From RECM01 sp047921215 (lineage in GTDB: Bacteria > Bacteroidota > Rhodothermia > Balneolales > Cyclonatronaceae), in NCBI GenBank assembly GCA_047921215.1, contig JBLRWO010000017.1, forward strand, positions 15,905 through 79,904: a stretch of DNA of 64,000 nt. Direction: 5' to 3'. The position numbers and the translations under genes are program-made. A model generated the notes under the pieces. That model was not told where the DNA came from and ran no database searches. It worked only from the letters and a program-made list of their open reading frames with translations. Below are positions 44,883 through 54,458 of the stretch, in pieces. How positions within the stretch are numbered: the stretch's first letter is position 1; the number at the start of each line of letters is the position of its first letter.

Positions 44883-46016
44883 ATGCCCGCCAACATTATT
44901 ATAATATTCAGTAAAGCAATTATTCTGATCATTTGTTCTGCACAGGCTGTAACTGCTCAATCTGTTACTGATGTACTGACCGACTCAACGTATACTGCTG
45001 CCTATAAAAACATCAATACCATACTTCCTGCCATAGGAGCCACACCGGAAACAGGTTTACTGTTTGGCGGGGTAGTAATGCGTCAGTCCAAACCGGGCAA
45101 TGCCGGTGCAGATACAAGATCTTCAGTAGTGCTGGCTTCGGCAATATATACCACGAAAAATCAGCTTCTGATTGGTTTATCACCCTATATCATTTTCCCG
45201 GAAGAACGGTGGATTATGGAAGGTGGTTATCAGTATCAACGGTATCCCGACAGTTTTTGGGGTATCGGGAAAAATTCGGACAGCTCAGATGAATTGATCT
45301 ACGAGTACAGACAGTGGGAGTTAGTGCAATCTGTTCAAAGAAAAATCGGAATCAATATGTTTATGGGTCCGATTGTAAGATGGTCACGCATCTCGGATGT
45401 GGAATTCAGCGATACCGATGGTAATCTGGTGAGCAAACCGCGGGTTAACGGAACAGCAGGGAGTATCTCATCCGGAGCAGGCTTCATCTATCAATGGGAT
45501 GCCCGGAACAGTGTTCTCACACCTACCCGCAATCATCTGGTGAAAGTTATGGTTATGTCATATCCCGGATTCATGGGTACTACCCATCCTTATATCATTA
45601 GCATGATTGATAAACGCAAGTACTTTGATTTCCAAAATGATGGTAAACGCGTGGCCGCTTTCAATTTATTGAGCGTATTTACCTCGGGGAACCCTGCATT
45701 TACAGATTATCCATCCCTCGGCGGGGAATCAATACTCAGAGGATACTATTATGGGCGGTTCAGGGATAATAATACTCTTCAGATTCAGGCCGAATACCGG
45801 CAGTATTTATTCTGGAGATTGGGTATTACCTCTTTTATTTCTGCCGGAACTATGTGGTCACGATTCCATGAGTTCAGCCTGTCCGATCCCAAGAATGCGG
45901 GAGGATTCGGCCTGAGGTTTAATCTGAATAAAAATGATACAACCAACCTGCGCATTGATTATGGAGTCGGAAAAAATGTGAGTGGATTTTATCTGACCTT
46001 CGGGGAAGCGTTCTGA
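44883..46016 (+). CDS. BamA/TamA-like (Omp85) outer-membrane barrel without POTRA domains
   Basis: A 377-residue exported protein (signal peptide to about residue 26). It consists almost entirely of a beta-barrel of the bacterial surface antigen type: repeated amphipathic strands, GAGFIYQWDARNSVLTPTRN (the D-x-R-N-x-x-x-P-T motif near the penultimate strands), and G-x-SILRGYYYGRFRD, the conserved RGY/F loop motif of Omp85. No POTRA repeats precede the barrel, so it is the short, patatin-like or stand-alone Omp85 group. Its function may be in lipid or protein insertion. It converges on a small lipoprotein gene. Confidence 0.85.
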   Translation: MPANIIIIFSKAIILIICSAQAVTAQSVTDVLTDSTYTAAYKNINTILPAIGATPETGLLFGGVVMRQSKPGNAGADTRSSVVLASAIYTTKNQLLIGLSPYIIFPEERWIMEGGYQYQRYPDSFWGIGKNSDSSDELIYEYRQWELVQSVQRKIGINMFMGPIVRWSRISDVEFSDTDGNLVSKPRVNGTAGSISSGAGFIYQWDARNSVLTPTRNHLVKVMVMSYPGFMGTTHPYIISMIDKRKYFDFQNDGKRVAAFNLLSVFTSGNPAFTDYPSLGGESILRGYYYGRFRDNNTLQIQAEYRQYLFWRLGITSFISAGTMWSRFHEFSLSDPKNAGGFGLRFNLNKNDTTNLRIDYGVGKNVSGFYLTFGEAF

Positions 46017-46072
46017 TACCAGGAGTTGATTTTGCACCGACCTGAACCATTTGTTTAACAGGGGGAATTTGA

Positions 46073-46477
46073 TTATCTGCTTACTGACCACTTACCATCT
46101 TTGAGTGTTTCAAATGTTTTTGTATCTCCCATTCGCCAGGTTCCTGAAATGGATCTTCCGGTAAGGAGTCCGGTGAACCGGTAGTCAATGCCATCTTCAA
46201 GGCTCCGCCAGCTGATGAATACCTCGTTTCTTAAGATACTGCCGGTAAATTGATGTTGCTGCCCGGGACTCGCTGTTAACGTTCCAGATATGAATTCATC
46301 TTCCTGATCAATTATAATAATTAAAGACGCAGTTCCATCACCGTAATCAATGAAATTGGTTGCTGTTCCCGTCCATCTACCGGAAATGTCGATAACGGTT
46401 CCCAGTGGTTGGTCACAGGCGGCCAGAAATATCAGAAGTGATGGCAACAGCATGTGTATAGCTGATCCCGGCCTCAT
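46073..46477 (-). CDS. Small beta-rich lipoprotein
   Basis: A 134-residue lipoprotein with signal PSLLIFLAAC and a mature domain of about 110 residues built of beta strands (GRWTGTATNF, SGTLTASPG, YRFTGLLTGRSISGTWRM). The pattern resembles lipocalin-like or 'I-S-G-x-W' barrel lipoproteins, but I cannot place the family. Its ATG overlaps the stop of the upstream DUF2007/zinc-ribbon gene by four bases, so they are translated together. It is the last gene of a minus-strand cluster that begins at 50222. Confidence 0.65.
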   Translation of the reverse strand: MRPGSAIHMLLPSLLIFLAACDQPLGTVIDISGRWTGTATNFIDYGDGTASLIIIIDQEDEFISGTLTASPGQQHQFTGSILRNEVFISWRSLEDGIDYRFTGLLTGRSISGTWRMGDTKTFETLKDGKWSVSR

Positions 46478-46890
46478 TCATCATCTCCGGCCATGTCCCA
46501 CAGGTGACCACAAGCGTTACACCGATACCTGGAAACAGAGGTGGAAAAAAGTGTATCCCCAAATGGAACCAGCAGAAGTAACGAGCTGATCATCAGCATT
46601 ACCGGGTTATATCGTTTAGGGGTAATATCATTTGATTTGCATTCGGGACATAGCAGTGGCATAGGCATTTCAGTTTCCACTGTTCCGGAACCATAAAGAA
46701 CACTACAGGCATGCTTTGCAAAGTGTTCAGGCACCTGCAATTTAATGCCACCAACCGCATTAGAATAGAAAAGGTTCATGCCCACCATATTCTGATCCTG
46801 GATAACGCAAGGTATACCATAATCAAGCAGTCTGGCTTTATCCAGGTCGGCCAGATATATCTGATTATATGTTGCTATGGTTACCAGCAA
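46474..46890 (-). CDS. DUF2007-type signal-transducing-like protein with zinc ribbon
   Basis: A 138-residue protein starting at a TTG. Residues 1-65 match the DUF2007 pattern (a ferredoxin-like fold, VTIATYNQIYLADLDKARLL, then GIPCVIQDQN and a VPEHFAKHA ending). Residues 80-135 carry two CxxC pairs (CPEC at about 80-83; CNAC at about 124-127) flanking a hydrophobic hairpin (VMLMISSLLLLVPFG), a split zinc ribbon with a membrane helix between. Such proteins are annotated as putative signal transducers; no partner is known. It follows the carboxylase gene by 21 bp and overlaps the lipoprotein gene. Confidence 0.78.
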   Translation of the reverse strand: MLVTIATYNQIYLADLDKARLLDYGIPCVIQDQNMVGMNLFYSNAVGGIKLQVPEHFAKHACSVLYGSGTVETEMPMPLLCPECKSNDITPKRYNPVMLMISSLLLLVPFGDTLFSTSVSRYRCNACGHLWDMAGDDE

Positions 46891-46911
46891 AGACTTTAAT
46901 GGCTATATAGG

Positions 46912-48468
46912 TTATAAAGGTAGGTTATCATGCTTTTTTCTCGGAACAGAGTCAACTTTATTGCGGATAACATGCAGGGCATTAATCAGTTTTGTACGCG
47001 TTTCGTCTGGCAGTATAACATCATCAATATAACCGCGCTGAGCCGCCTTGTACGGGTTGGCAAATGTCTTCTCATATTCTTTTTCGAGTTCCGCTTGTCG
47101 GTTTGCCGGGTTATCTGCCGACATTATCTCCTTGCGGAATATGATTTCAACGGCACCTTTTGTTCCCATAACGGCTATTTCTGCCGTTGGCCATGCCACA
47201 TTATAATCGGCGCGTATGTGTTTTGAGTTCATCACATCATAAGCGCCACCATAGGCTTTTCGTGTAATGACAGTTAGCTTGGGAACAGTAGCCTCGCAAA
47301 AAGCATAAAGCAGTTTGGCACCGTGTTTAATGATGCCGCCCCATTCCTGATCGGTGCCGGGCAGGAATCCCGGAACATCTTCAAATACAATCAGCGGGAT
47401 GTTGAAACAGTCGCAGAAGCGAACAAACCGGGCCCCTTTTATGGAAGCATTAATATCAAGACAACCGGCAAGCGATAATGGCTGATTTGCAACCACTCCC
47501 ACACTAACTCCACCAAGCCTGGCAAAACCTACAATAATATTATCTGCATAGTGTTCATGGATCTCGAAAAATGATTCGTTGTCAACAACACCTCTGATCA
47601 CATTTTTCATGTCATAGGGTTTGTTGGGATTTTCCGGAACAATGCTTACCAGATTTTTTGCTTTTTCGGGATCAGGTTCCGATGATTTTATCAGAGGAGC
47701 TTTTTCCTCGCAATTTAAAGGCAGGTAATTCATGAGTGTGCGTATGTCAAGCAGACACTGCGCATCGTTATCGCTGGAAAAATGGGCAACACCGGATTTG
47801 GTACTGTGCGCCGATGCACCACCCAGTGCTTCGGATGTCACATTCTCATGTGTAACCGTTTTAACCACATTGGGCCCGGTCACAAACATGTAACTGGTGT
47901 TTTTTACCATGAATACAAAATCGGTAAGAGCAGGACTGTATACAGCTCCACCTGCGCAAGGTCCCATTACCGCGGATATCTGTGGTACCACTCCCGATGC
48001 CATACTGTTTCTCCAGAAAACTTCGGCATATCCACCGAGTGAAGCAACACCTTCCTGAATACGTGCTCCTCCGGAGTCATTAATGCCGATAATCGGAACA
48101 CCATTTTTCATGGCCAGATCCATGATTTTGCATATTTTTTCTGCATGTGCCTCCGAAAGTGAACCACCAAAAACCGTAAAATCCTGACTGAATACATAAA
48201 CCGGTCTGCCTCCAATGGTTCCAAAACCTGTTATCACGCCATCACCAGGATAACTGATTTTTTCGAGTCCGAATTCTCTTGAACGGTGTCTGACGAATGC
48301 TCCGATCTCCTCAAAACTGTCTTTGTCGAGCAGGTAATCAATACGTTCGCGTGCCGTCATTTTGCCTGCTTCATGTTGCTTGTTTATGCGTTCCTGCCCG
48401 CCGCCAAGAAGTGCCTCTTTGCGCAGTTCCAAAAGGTGGTTAACTTTGCCGTTCTGTTTCATGCTCAT
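46912..48468 (-). CDS. Biotin-dependent acyl-CoA carboxylase, carboxyltransferase (beta) subunit
   Basis: A 518-residue crotonase-fold carboxyltransferase of the PccB/methylmalonyl-CoA decarboxylase alpha type. Signatures are TARERIDYLLDKDSFEEIG, FGGSLSEAHAEKICKIMDLA, GINDSGGARIQEGV, VMGPCAGGAVYSPALTDF (oxyanion hole) and VPGFLPGTDQEWGGI, with a second turn at AYGGAYDVMNSK. It transfers CO2 from carboxybiotin to propionyl-CoA or a related acyl-CoA. The biotin carboxylase and biotin carrier genes are not in the window, so the exact substrate is not fixed. It follows the unknown linker protein by 17 bp. Confidence 0.93.
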   Translation of the reverse strand: MSMKQNGKVNHLLELRKEALLGGGQERINKQHEAGKMTARERIDYLLDKDSFEEIGAFVRHRSREFGLEKISYPGDGVITGFGTIGGRPVYVFSQDFTVFGGSLSEAHAEKICKIMDLAMKNGVPIIGINDSGGARIQEGVASLGGYAEVFWRNSMASGVVPQISAVMGPCAGGAVYSPALTDFVFMVKNTSYMFVTGPNVVKTVTHENVTSEALGGASAHSTKSGVAHFSSDNDAQCLLDIRTLMNYLPLNCEEKAPLIKSSEPDPEKAKNLVSIVPENPNKPYDMKNVIRGVVDNESFFEIHEHYADNIIVGFARLGGVSVGVVANQPLSLAGCLDINASIKGARFVRFCDCFNIPLIVFEDVPGFLPGTDQEWGGIIKHGAKLLYAFCEATVPKLTVITRKAYGGAYDVMNSKHIRADYNVAWPTAEIAVMGTKGAVEIIFRKEIMSADNPANRQAELEKEYEKTFANPYKAAQRGYIDDVILPDETRTKLINALHVIRNKVDSVPRKKHDNLPL

Positions 48469-48485
48469 ATGAGATTATTATCAAA

Positions 48486-50222
48486 CTACTTACTGTAGGC
48501 ATTAAAGTATGATTGCAGCCTGTCAACAAAATTGACTGCCTCGTCGGAGTAAGGGTCAATTTTATTCTTCTTGAACACATTTTTCGTGATATAGGGACCA
48601 GCTTCTTTCCAGGACTCCATTTCTGCCAGATCTCTTATTACGGTATTAAATGCTGCCTGATCGCCTTTGAAGAAGCGTTTTATATAGTATTTCTTCTTGT
48701 CGTCAAGTGTTTTCTTGATCTCATCTATACGAAGTGGATTTCCGATTTCAATATCCAGTTCATAGTCATCATCAGGGCTTGAGAAACTATCGGCCAGCTT
48801 TGTTACTTCATCACTTTTACCTCTTTCAGGAATTTTTACTGATGTGGCGGCAGTAATAAATCGTTTCCACATGGGTACATGCTCTGTATCAGGATCTTCA
48901 CGGATATCCTTATCTGATGTTTCAACATCTGCTGATGCTGCTACTGATGCCTGCGACCGGTCCGGTTCTTCGGTTTTAAAACGTTCGACCAGGGGAAGAT
49001 CTTCGCCTTCTTCAGTTCTGGTTTCCGGTCGCTGGTTGTCAGCTGATTGCTGTTCCGGTTCCGGTTCAGGAGGGGTCACAAATTCAGGCCGAATATCACC
49101 TCTTTCAGCTTCCGATGCTTTTTTTATATCAGGTGCTTTGCGGATAGACTCTCTCTCAACGGTTGATTCTTCCGGGTCCGTCTGTCTGAAACGCTGCCAC
49201 AGAGGAGCAGGCTCGGAATCGGTTTTCGGGGCAGGTTCTACCGGCTTAACAGGTTCGGCAGCGTGGTTATGCGATGCAGATGCGGGTGGTACTGCCGAGG
49301 TCACTCCGGCACCAATATGTTCAGAGGTGGGTTTGTTTTCGGTGATACTTTCTTCTTTGCCGGATTCCGTACCGGATTTTTCAATTTGATCTTCCCGGAG
49401 ATCTTTATCAGAAGCAGTTGGTTTTTGGGCGGGTTTCTCTTCGATCTTGTCTTTAACAGGCATACTTTCGCTGTCCGGAATGGTAACGGATGTTGAATCC
49501 TGATCTACCCGAGGTGAGGATAGAATTTCAATAAATCGTGATGGACTCACTTTTTGTGTCTGGTGGTCGAAAAGTTCAGCGAGTTGATTGCGGTTCTTAT
49601 CCCTGAAAAAACGGGCCAGTAATTCGGGATTTATCAGCTGTTCATTCAGCTCAAACAAAGGGTTGAGTAACTGAGACCAGTTAAGTGGATTGTACTGTGC
49701 GGTCAGTTTGTCATCAAGCTGGCTGATAAAACTTGAGAAACGCTCTCTGTCTATAAAGTCGAGCTGTTTGCGCCGCATGTAATTGGGAAGATGATGCCCG
49801 AAATGGTTGTAAACCATGATGGTTTCAGCCCTTTCTGAGGCTTCCTTGAAATCAAGGGTTTTATCATTTCCAAAAAGATAGTCGGGAAGGTTTTTTCGTG
49901 GCTCAACCAGTATACGGAGCACGTCTTCAACAGCTGCTTCTATAATGGATTTTGCATGAGCGGCAGGAAGCCTCTTTTCCGCCTCAAGGGCTACAATAAA
50001 CTGGTTCCAGGTGGCACGAACAGATTTGGCATCCATATCTGCCCAATCTGTTGACGGAGTCTGAACAGAGTTGTGCAGTTTTTTGTGAAGTAAAAAATTA
50101 ATTCGTTCAACCACAAAACCCGGAATCCCGAATCCCCCAAGCCACTGCGGATCAATGAATTCGAGGTCAGCAGGCAGATTATTGTGAAGTCTTTCTGTGA
50201 TAGTTTTCTGAATACGTTCCAT
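48486..50222 (-). CDS. Unrecognised protein with a long disordered linker and repeated PxWxRF-like motifs
   Basis: A 578-residue protein that I cannot place in a family. Residues 1-235 look globular and helical (FGIPGFVVERINFLLHKKL, and ELNEQLINPELLARFF). Residues 238-490 are rich in E, S, P, K and T and predicted disordered. Residues 490-578 form a second helical domain (PLRIDEIKKTLDDKKKYYIKRFF). The linker repeats a short motif: PLWQRF (340-345), PLVERF (410-415) and PMWKRF (450-455), and repeats SDKD(L/I)RED at 271 and 436. Such conserved peptides in a flexible region usually bind a partner. It leads the carboxylase cluster (17 bp) and is divergent from the ABC ATPase gene. Confidence 0.75.
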   Translation of the reverse strand: MERIQKTITERLHNNLPADLEFIDPQWLGGFGIPGFVVERINFLLHKKLHNSVQTPSTDWADMDAKSVRATWNQFIVALEAEKRLPAAHAKSIIEAAVEDVLRILVEPRKNLPDYLFGNDKTLDFKEASERAETIMVYNHFGHHLPNYMRRKQLDFIDRERFSSFISQLDDKLTAQYNPLNWSQLLNPLFELNEQLINPELLARFFRDKNRNQLAELFDHQTQKVSPSRFIEILSSPRVDQDSTSVTIPDSESMPVKDKIEEKPAQKPTASDKDLREDQIEKSGTESGKEESITENKPTSEHIGAGVTSAVPPASASHNHAAEPVKPVEPAPKTDSEPAPLWQRFRQTDPEESTVERESIRKAPDIKKASEAERGDIRPEFVTPPEPEPEQQSADNQRPETRTEEGEDLPLVERFKTEEPDRSQASVAASADVETSDKDIREDPDTEHVPMWKRFITAATSVKIPERGKSDEVTKLADSFSSPDDDYELDIEIGNPLRIDEIKKTLDDKKKYYIKRFFKGDQAAFNTVIRDLAEMESWKEAGPYITKNVFKKNKIDPYSDEAVNFVDRLQSYFNAYSK

Positions 50223-50313
50223 AGATTATTTTTTTTTCAAATATAGGGCGTAAGTTATGAGCCTTCAAACCCTTTTGATTGGGGAATTGATTATCACGTG
50301 TTACCTTCTGTGC

Positions 50314-50934
50314 ATGCAAAAAATTGAGATTACCAATTTATCAAAACGATTTGGCAACAAGCTGTTGTTCAGAAGCATAAACGCAGTTTTTACCTCCGGA
50401 GTACATGGAATAGCCGGTCCTAACGGAAGCGGGAAATCCACATTCCTTAAGTGCCTGATTGGATTACAAAAACCCGGATCCGGCAAGTCAGTATTTACCA
50501 TTAATGGTATGGAATTGTCGAACAGTGATCGTCTGATAAAAGTCGGTTTTTCGGGTCCTTATATCAATCTCTACTCTGAATTAACCGTACTTGAGAATCT
50601 GCATTTTCTGAGCCGTCTGTTAGACAAACCCGGCCATAGAGCCGTTGATTTACTCGACAGGCTTGGCATATCAGGTATTGCCGGTCAGCCGGTTGGCTCA
50701 CTTTCAAGCGGGCAATTGCAACGGGTTCGGATTGCTTCAGCATTGATTAAAGAATCACCCATACTACTTCTGGATGAACCGGGTACGAATCTTGACCGGG
50801 AAGGGAATGACCTGATCACCGCTTTGATCAACGAAATACGAGCTAAAAATAATCTGGTCATTCTGGCATCCAATCAAGTCGCTGAACTTGATATGTGTGA
50901 CCAGATACTTCAAATAGACGATTATAAAAAATAA
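50314..50934 (+). CDS. Orphan ABC transporter ATPase
   Basis: A 206-residue ATPase with Walker A GPNGSGKSTFLK, Q-loop region, signature LSSGQLQRVRIA, Walker B ILLLDEPGTNLDREG and the distal switch region. The size and the IEITNLSKRFG start resemble CcmA-type or small exporter ATPases. An in-frame ATG at 50257 would add 19 hydrophobic residues that precede no known ABC domain; I prefer 50314, although 50257 has a slightly better upstream purine run. No permease is adjacent, so it may pair with a membrane protein elsewhere. It starts 16 bp before the aminopeptidase on the same transcript. Confidence 0.85.
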   Translation: MQKIEITNLSKRFGNKLLFRSINAVFTSGVHGIAGPNGSGKSTFLKCLIGLQKPGSGKSVFTINGMELSNSDRLIKVGFSGPYINLYSELTVLENLHFLSRLLDKPGHRAVDLLDRLGISGIAGQPVGSLSSGQLQRVRIASALIKESPILLLDEPGTNLDREGNDLITALINEIRAKNNLVILASNQVAELDMCDQILQIDDYKK

Positions 50935-50949
50935 CCTTATAAACCAGGT

Positions 50950-52053
50950 ATGAACATAAAAACCGAGGATTACCAACTTGCAGAAAAGCTGTTGACTTAT
51001 AGCGTGAATCTGCAGGAAAATGAAAATATCATGATACAACTGGTCGGGCTGAACGGAATCGGCCTGGCAAGGGCACTGGCTGAAACAGCCCGCAATATGA
51101 AAGCACATCCATTTCTAAGACTGGAAGATTCGGAAATTCAGCGGGTTCTACTTGAAAGAGGCGACCACTCATTCTGGGAAAATCAGGCTAAAACCGATCA
51201 GCTGCCACTGATGAAACAAATGCATGCCTTCATAGGAATCAGGGCTACCGAAAATATTTATGAAGGTTCGTCAGTAAGCGGTTCGGCGAACAAGGCCCAT
51301 GCGGAAGCCTTTTTGAAGCCGGTTCATTTTGATCAGAGAGTGAACCATACCAAATGGTGCATCCTCCGGTATCCCTCCGCATCATTTGCCATGAATGCAA
51401 AAATGCCCACAAGTGAATTTAGCCGTTTTTATTACCAGGCTTGTCTGCTCGATTACAACAAACTGAGAGAGGCCATGAAACCTCTTGAGGAGAGATTACG
51501 GCACACGAGAGAGATACGGCTTGCAGGTGATGGAACCGATATCACGATGTCGGTGGAAGGTCAGAACTGGATACCCTGTTACGGTACAAAAAACATACCG
51601 GATGGTGAGCTGTTCAGTTCGCCGGTGCTTGATTCTGTTAATGGTGAAATCACCTATGCGCCTTCTGTATATCAGGGGAAACCATTTGAGTTTGTTAAAC
51701 TGAGTGTAAAAAATGGTGTGGTAACCGGTTTTAATTCATCCAATAATCCTGCTCTTGAGGAAATACTGAATACAGACAAGGGGGCCAGGCGTTTTGGTGA
51801 ATTCAGCTTTGGTACCAATCCGGTTATTGAAAAACCGATGTACGATATCCTGTTTGATGAAAAGATATATGGTTCCAACCACCTCACCCTCGGGCAGGAT
51901 TACGAAGAGGCATCTAACGGAAATAAAAGCAACATCCACTGGGACCTGGTATGTATAGGGGCCGACATATGGCTGGATGGCGAACTGGTAAGAAAAGGAA
52001 GGCTGTTTGTTACCGAAGATTTGAAATGTTTGAATCCGGATCACTTACTGTAA
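50950..52053 (+). CDS. M29-family metalloaminopeptidase
   Basis: A 367-residue enzyme of the thermophilic aminopeptidase (M29/AmpS) family. Family motifs are the N-terminal EDYQLAEKLLTYSVNLQENENIMIQL, NIPDGELFSSPV (metal-ligand glutamate), LFDEKIYGSNHLTLGQ (His) and SNIHWDLV (His and Asp). It removes N-terminal residues from peptides in the cytoplasm using two metal ions. It is a little shorter than the usual 400-410. It follows the ABC ATPase gene by 15 bp; no functional link is evident. The relA gene starts 148 bp later. Confidence 0.88.
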   Translation: MNIKTEDYQLAEKLLTYSVNLQENENIMIQLVGLNGIGLARALAETARNMKAHPFLRLEDSEIQRVLLERGDHSFWENQAKTDQLPLMKQMHAFIGIRATENIYEGSSVSGSANKAHAEAFLKPVHFDQRVNHTKWCILRYPSASFAMNAKMPTSEFSRFYYQACLLDYNKLREAMKPLEERLRHTREIRLAGDGTDITMSVEGQNWIPCYGTKNIPDGELFSSPVLDSVNGEITYAPSVYQGKPFEFVKLSVKNGVVTGFNSSNNPALEEILNTDKGARRFGEFSFGTNPVIEKPMYDILFDEKIYGSNHLTLGQDYEEASNGNKSNIHWDLVCIGADIWLDGELVRKGRLFVTEDLKCLNPDHLL

Positions 52054-52201
52054 TGATTTCCATTGAGTTAACATATAACAGAGAATTTTTCCCCGGTTTT
52101 CTTTGTTTTGATTTCTGTTAGCACAAGTTTGAGTTTATAATTGCAAGCCAAAAAATGATCAATAGTGTAAAAGTTGCGAAATAAGTACATTTCAACCATA
52201 T

Positions 52202-54442
52202 ATGAGTGGTGCAGCAGTTAACATAAAACAGAATCTTTCGGAATACAGACTTCCGGAACCGCAGGCTGAAGAGCTCGCCGGCCTTCTGAAGGTATGCTCC
52301 GACTACATTGACAATGTGGATGAAGATCTGATAAGCCGGGCTTTCAAATTGAGCTACATGATGCATGATGGTGAAACCAGGGCATCAGGAGAGCCTTACT
52401 ATCTGCACCCGCTTGAAGTCGCCTACATTATTGCGCGTGAAATTGGCATGGATGATGTGTCCATAGTTGCCGCTCTGCTGCATGATACTGTTGAAGACAC
52501 CAGTGTAAGCCTTGATGATATAAAGATGGAATTCGGACCTACGGTAAGTCACCTTATCGACGGGCTCACAAAAATTTCCGGTGTTTTTAAAACCAAGGGT
52601 ACAAAACAGGCAGAAACATTTATGAAGCTGCTCATCACGATGGCCGAAGACCTGCGTGTTGTGCTCATAAAGTTTGCTGACCGGTTGCATAATATGAGGA
52701 CCCTGTACCATCTGCCCAAGGCCAAGCAGCTGACCATCGCAACCGAAACCATGGAACTTTATGCTCCGCTGGCACACAGATTCGGCCTTTTTAAAATCAA
52801 AAGTGAACTGGAAGATCTCAGTTTTAAAGCACTGGATCCAAACGGGTACAAATTTATAGCCAGAAAGCTGAAGGAGAGAAAGGAATCGCGTGAAAAATTC
52901 ATGCACCAGTTCATGGAGCCCATTCAGGAAAAGCTGGTATCAGGTGGCTTTAATTTTGATATAAAGGGGCGGCCAAAGCACATCTATTCGATTTATAAAA
53001 AAATGATGCGGCAACAGAAGCCATTTGAAGAGATATATGATCTGTTTGCAATACGGGTAATTCTGAATGATCCGCATACCAAGGAAGACTGCTGGCGTGT
53101 CTACTCCATTATAACCGATTCCTACACCCCTATTCCGGAACGATTCCGTGACTTTATCTCTGTTCCCAAAGCAAACGGTTACCAGTCGCTGCACACTACG
53201 CTGATCACAAATAAAGGTGTGAAGGTGGAGGTGCAGATCCGAACTCACAAGATGGATGAAATAGCTGAAAAGGGTTTGGCTGCTCACTGGAAATATAAAG
53301 AGGGTCACGACAAAACCACCATTGACAAATTCGTAAACTGGGTACGGGAGGTTCTTGATAACCCCAGACCGGAGGCTGCTACCGAGTTCGTTGAGGATTT
53401 TCAGCTGAATTTATATACGGACGAGATCTATGTATTTACACCCAAGGGTGAGCTGAAAACACTGCCTAATGGATCCACACCCATTGATTTTGCCTTTGAT
53501 ATACACAGTGAAGTGGGTGAAAGAGCACTTGCTGCGAAAGTTAACGGCAAAATCATGCCACTAAGGCATAAATTGAAAAGTGGGGATCAGGTGGAAATTA
53601 TTACCGGAAAGCAGGTAAACCTGAATCCCGACTGGATCAATGATGTGGCCACACACAAGGCCAAGTCGAGAATACGACAGTTCATCAAACAAAAAGAACG
53701 TCATGTATATGATATAGGTCGCGAACTCTGGGAAAAACGGGCTGAAAAGAACAAAATTAATGTAAGCGACCAGGATCTGATGAAAATTGCATCAATGGTT
53801 AACTATGAGTCGCTGCACCGGCTTTTTGTCGATATCGGTACCGGTATGTATGATGTCAATAAATTTGTAAAGGCTGTAAAAAGTTTTCAGAGTAAGGGCA
53901 GGGTTGATGAAGATAAAACCGCACGTTTGCCGGGCAAAGGTGATGATGAGGCCAAAGACCAGTTTCTGGATGATGCGCGAACACTTCGCACCGGACAGGG
54001 CCTGATCCTGAATGGTTTGCTGGCCGATGTCAAATACACCTATTCAAGGTGTTGCAATCCGATACCGGGTGATGATGTTGTTGGCTTCATAAGCCGTGAT
54101 GGTGAGGTAAAAGTTCACCGCACATCGTGTAAAAACCTTAAGCACCTTATTAAAAATGACTCGGAACGAATAGTTGATGTTGCATGGGCCAAAAATACGG
54201 ATAGTCAGTTCATTGGCGCTGTAAAAATAATCGGAGAAGACAGGGTAGGGCTGATTAACGACATATCAAACGTTATTTCCAATACGCTGAAAACTAACAT
54301 GAAAAGCATTAATGTGAATAGTGATAGTGGGAGTTTTGAAGGAACTTTGATTATATTCGTTGATAATATTAAACATCTTGAGAAAGTAATTAAACGCATA
54401 CAGAAAATCGATGGGATAAAGCAAGTTTACCGATACGAATAA
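52202..54442 (+). CDS. Bifunctional (p)ppGpp synthetase/hydrolase, RelA/SpoT family
   Basis: A 746-residue stringent-response enzyme. The HD hydrolase domain is intact (H69 in YYLHP; H94-D95 and E98-D99 in ALLHDTVEDT), followed by the synthetase domain (KHIYSIYKKM, IYDLFAIRVI, PKANGYQSLHT). TGS (YVFTPKGELKTLPNGSTPIDFAF), a zinc-finger-like/helical segment and a C-terminal ACT domain (AVKIIGEDRVGLINDI) complete the Rel architecture. Both activities should be present, so it can make and remove the alarmone. The start ATG at 52202 suits the usual length. Confidence 0.95.
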   Translation: MSGAAVNIKQNLSEYRLPEPQAEELAGLLKVCSDYIDNVDEDLISRAFKLSYMMHDGETRASGEPYYLHPLEVAYIIAREIGMDDVSIVAALLHDTVEDTSVSLDDIKMEFGPTVSHLIDGLTKISGVFKTKGTKQAETFMKLLITMAEDLRVVLIKFADRLHNMRTLYHLPKAKQLTIATETMELYAPLAHRFGLFKIKSELEDLSFKALDPNGYKFIARKLKERKESREKFMHQFMEPIQEKLVSGGFNFDIKGRPKHIYSIYKKMMRQQKPFEEIYDLFAIRVILNDPHTKEDCWRVYSIITDSYTPIPERFRDFISVPKANGYQSLHTTLITNKGVKVEVQIRTHKMDEIAEKGLAAHWKYKEGHDKTTIDKFVNWVREVLDNPRPEAATEFVEDFQLNLYTDEIYVFTPKGELKTLPNGSTPIDFAFDIHSEVGERALAAKVNGKIMPLRHKLKSGDQVEIITGKQVNLNPDWINDVATHKAKSRIRQFIKQKERHVYDIGRELWEKRAEKNKINVSDQDLMKIASMVNYESLHRLFVDIGTGMYDVNKFVKAVKSFQSKGRVDEDKTARLPGKGDDEAKDQFLDDARTLRTGQGLILNGLLADVKYTYSRCCNPIPGDDVVGFISRDGEVKVHRTSCKNLKHLIKNDSERIVDVAWAKNTDSQFIGAVKIIGEDRVGLINDISNVISNTLKTNMKSINVNSDSGSFEGTLIIFVDNIKHLEKVIKRIQKIDGIKQVYRYE

Positions 54443-54458
54443 ACAACTATTAGTGGGT

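Noticed and set aside
44600..44932. Minus-strand open frame of 110 codons over tRNA-Leu
   Set aside because: Its C-terminus is the antisense of the tRNA (a known source of false 'GYRRPDSNRHGL' tails), and the rest overlaps the start of the Omp85-like gene.
48844..49389. Plus-strand Ser/Gly/Val-rich open frame of 181 codons
   Set aside because: It is antisense to the low-complexity linker of the minus-strand protein, whose frame, neighbours and start are better supported.
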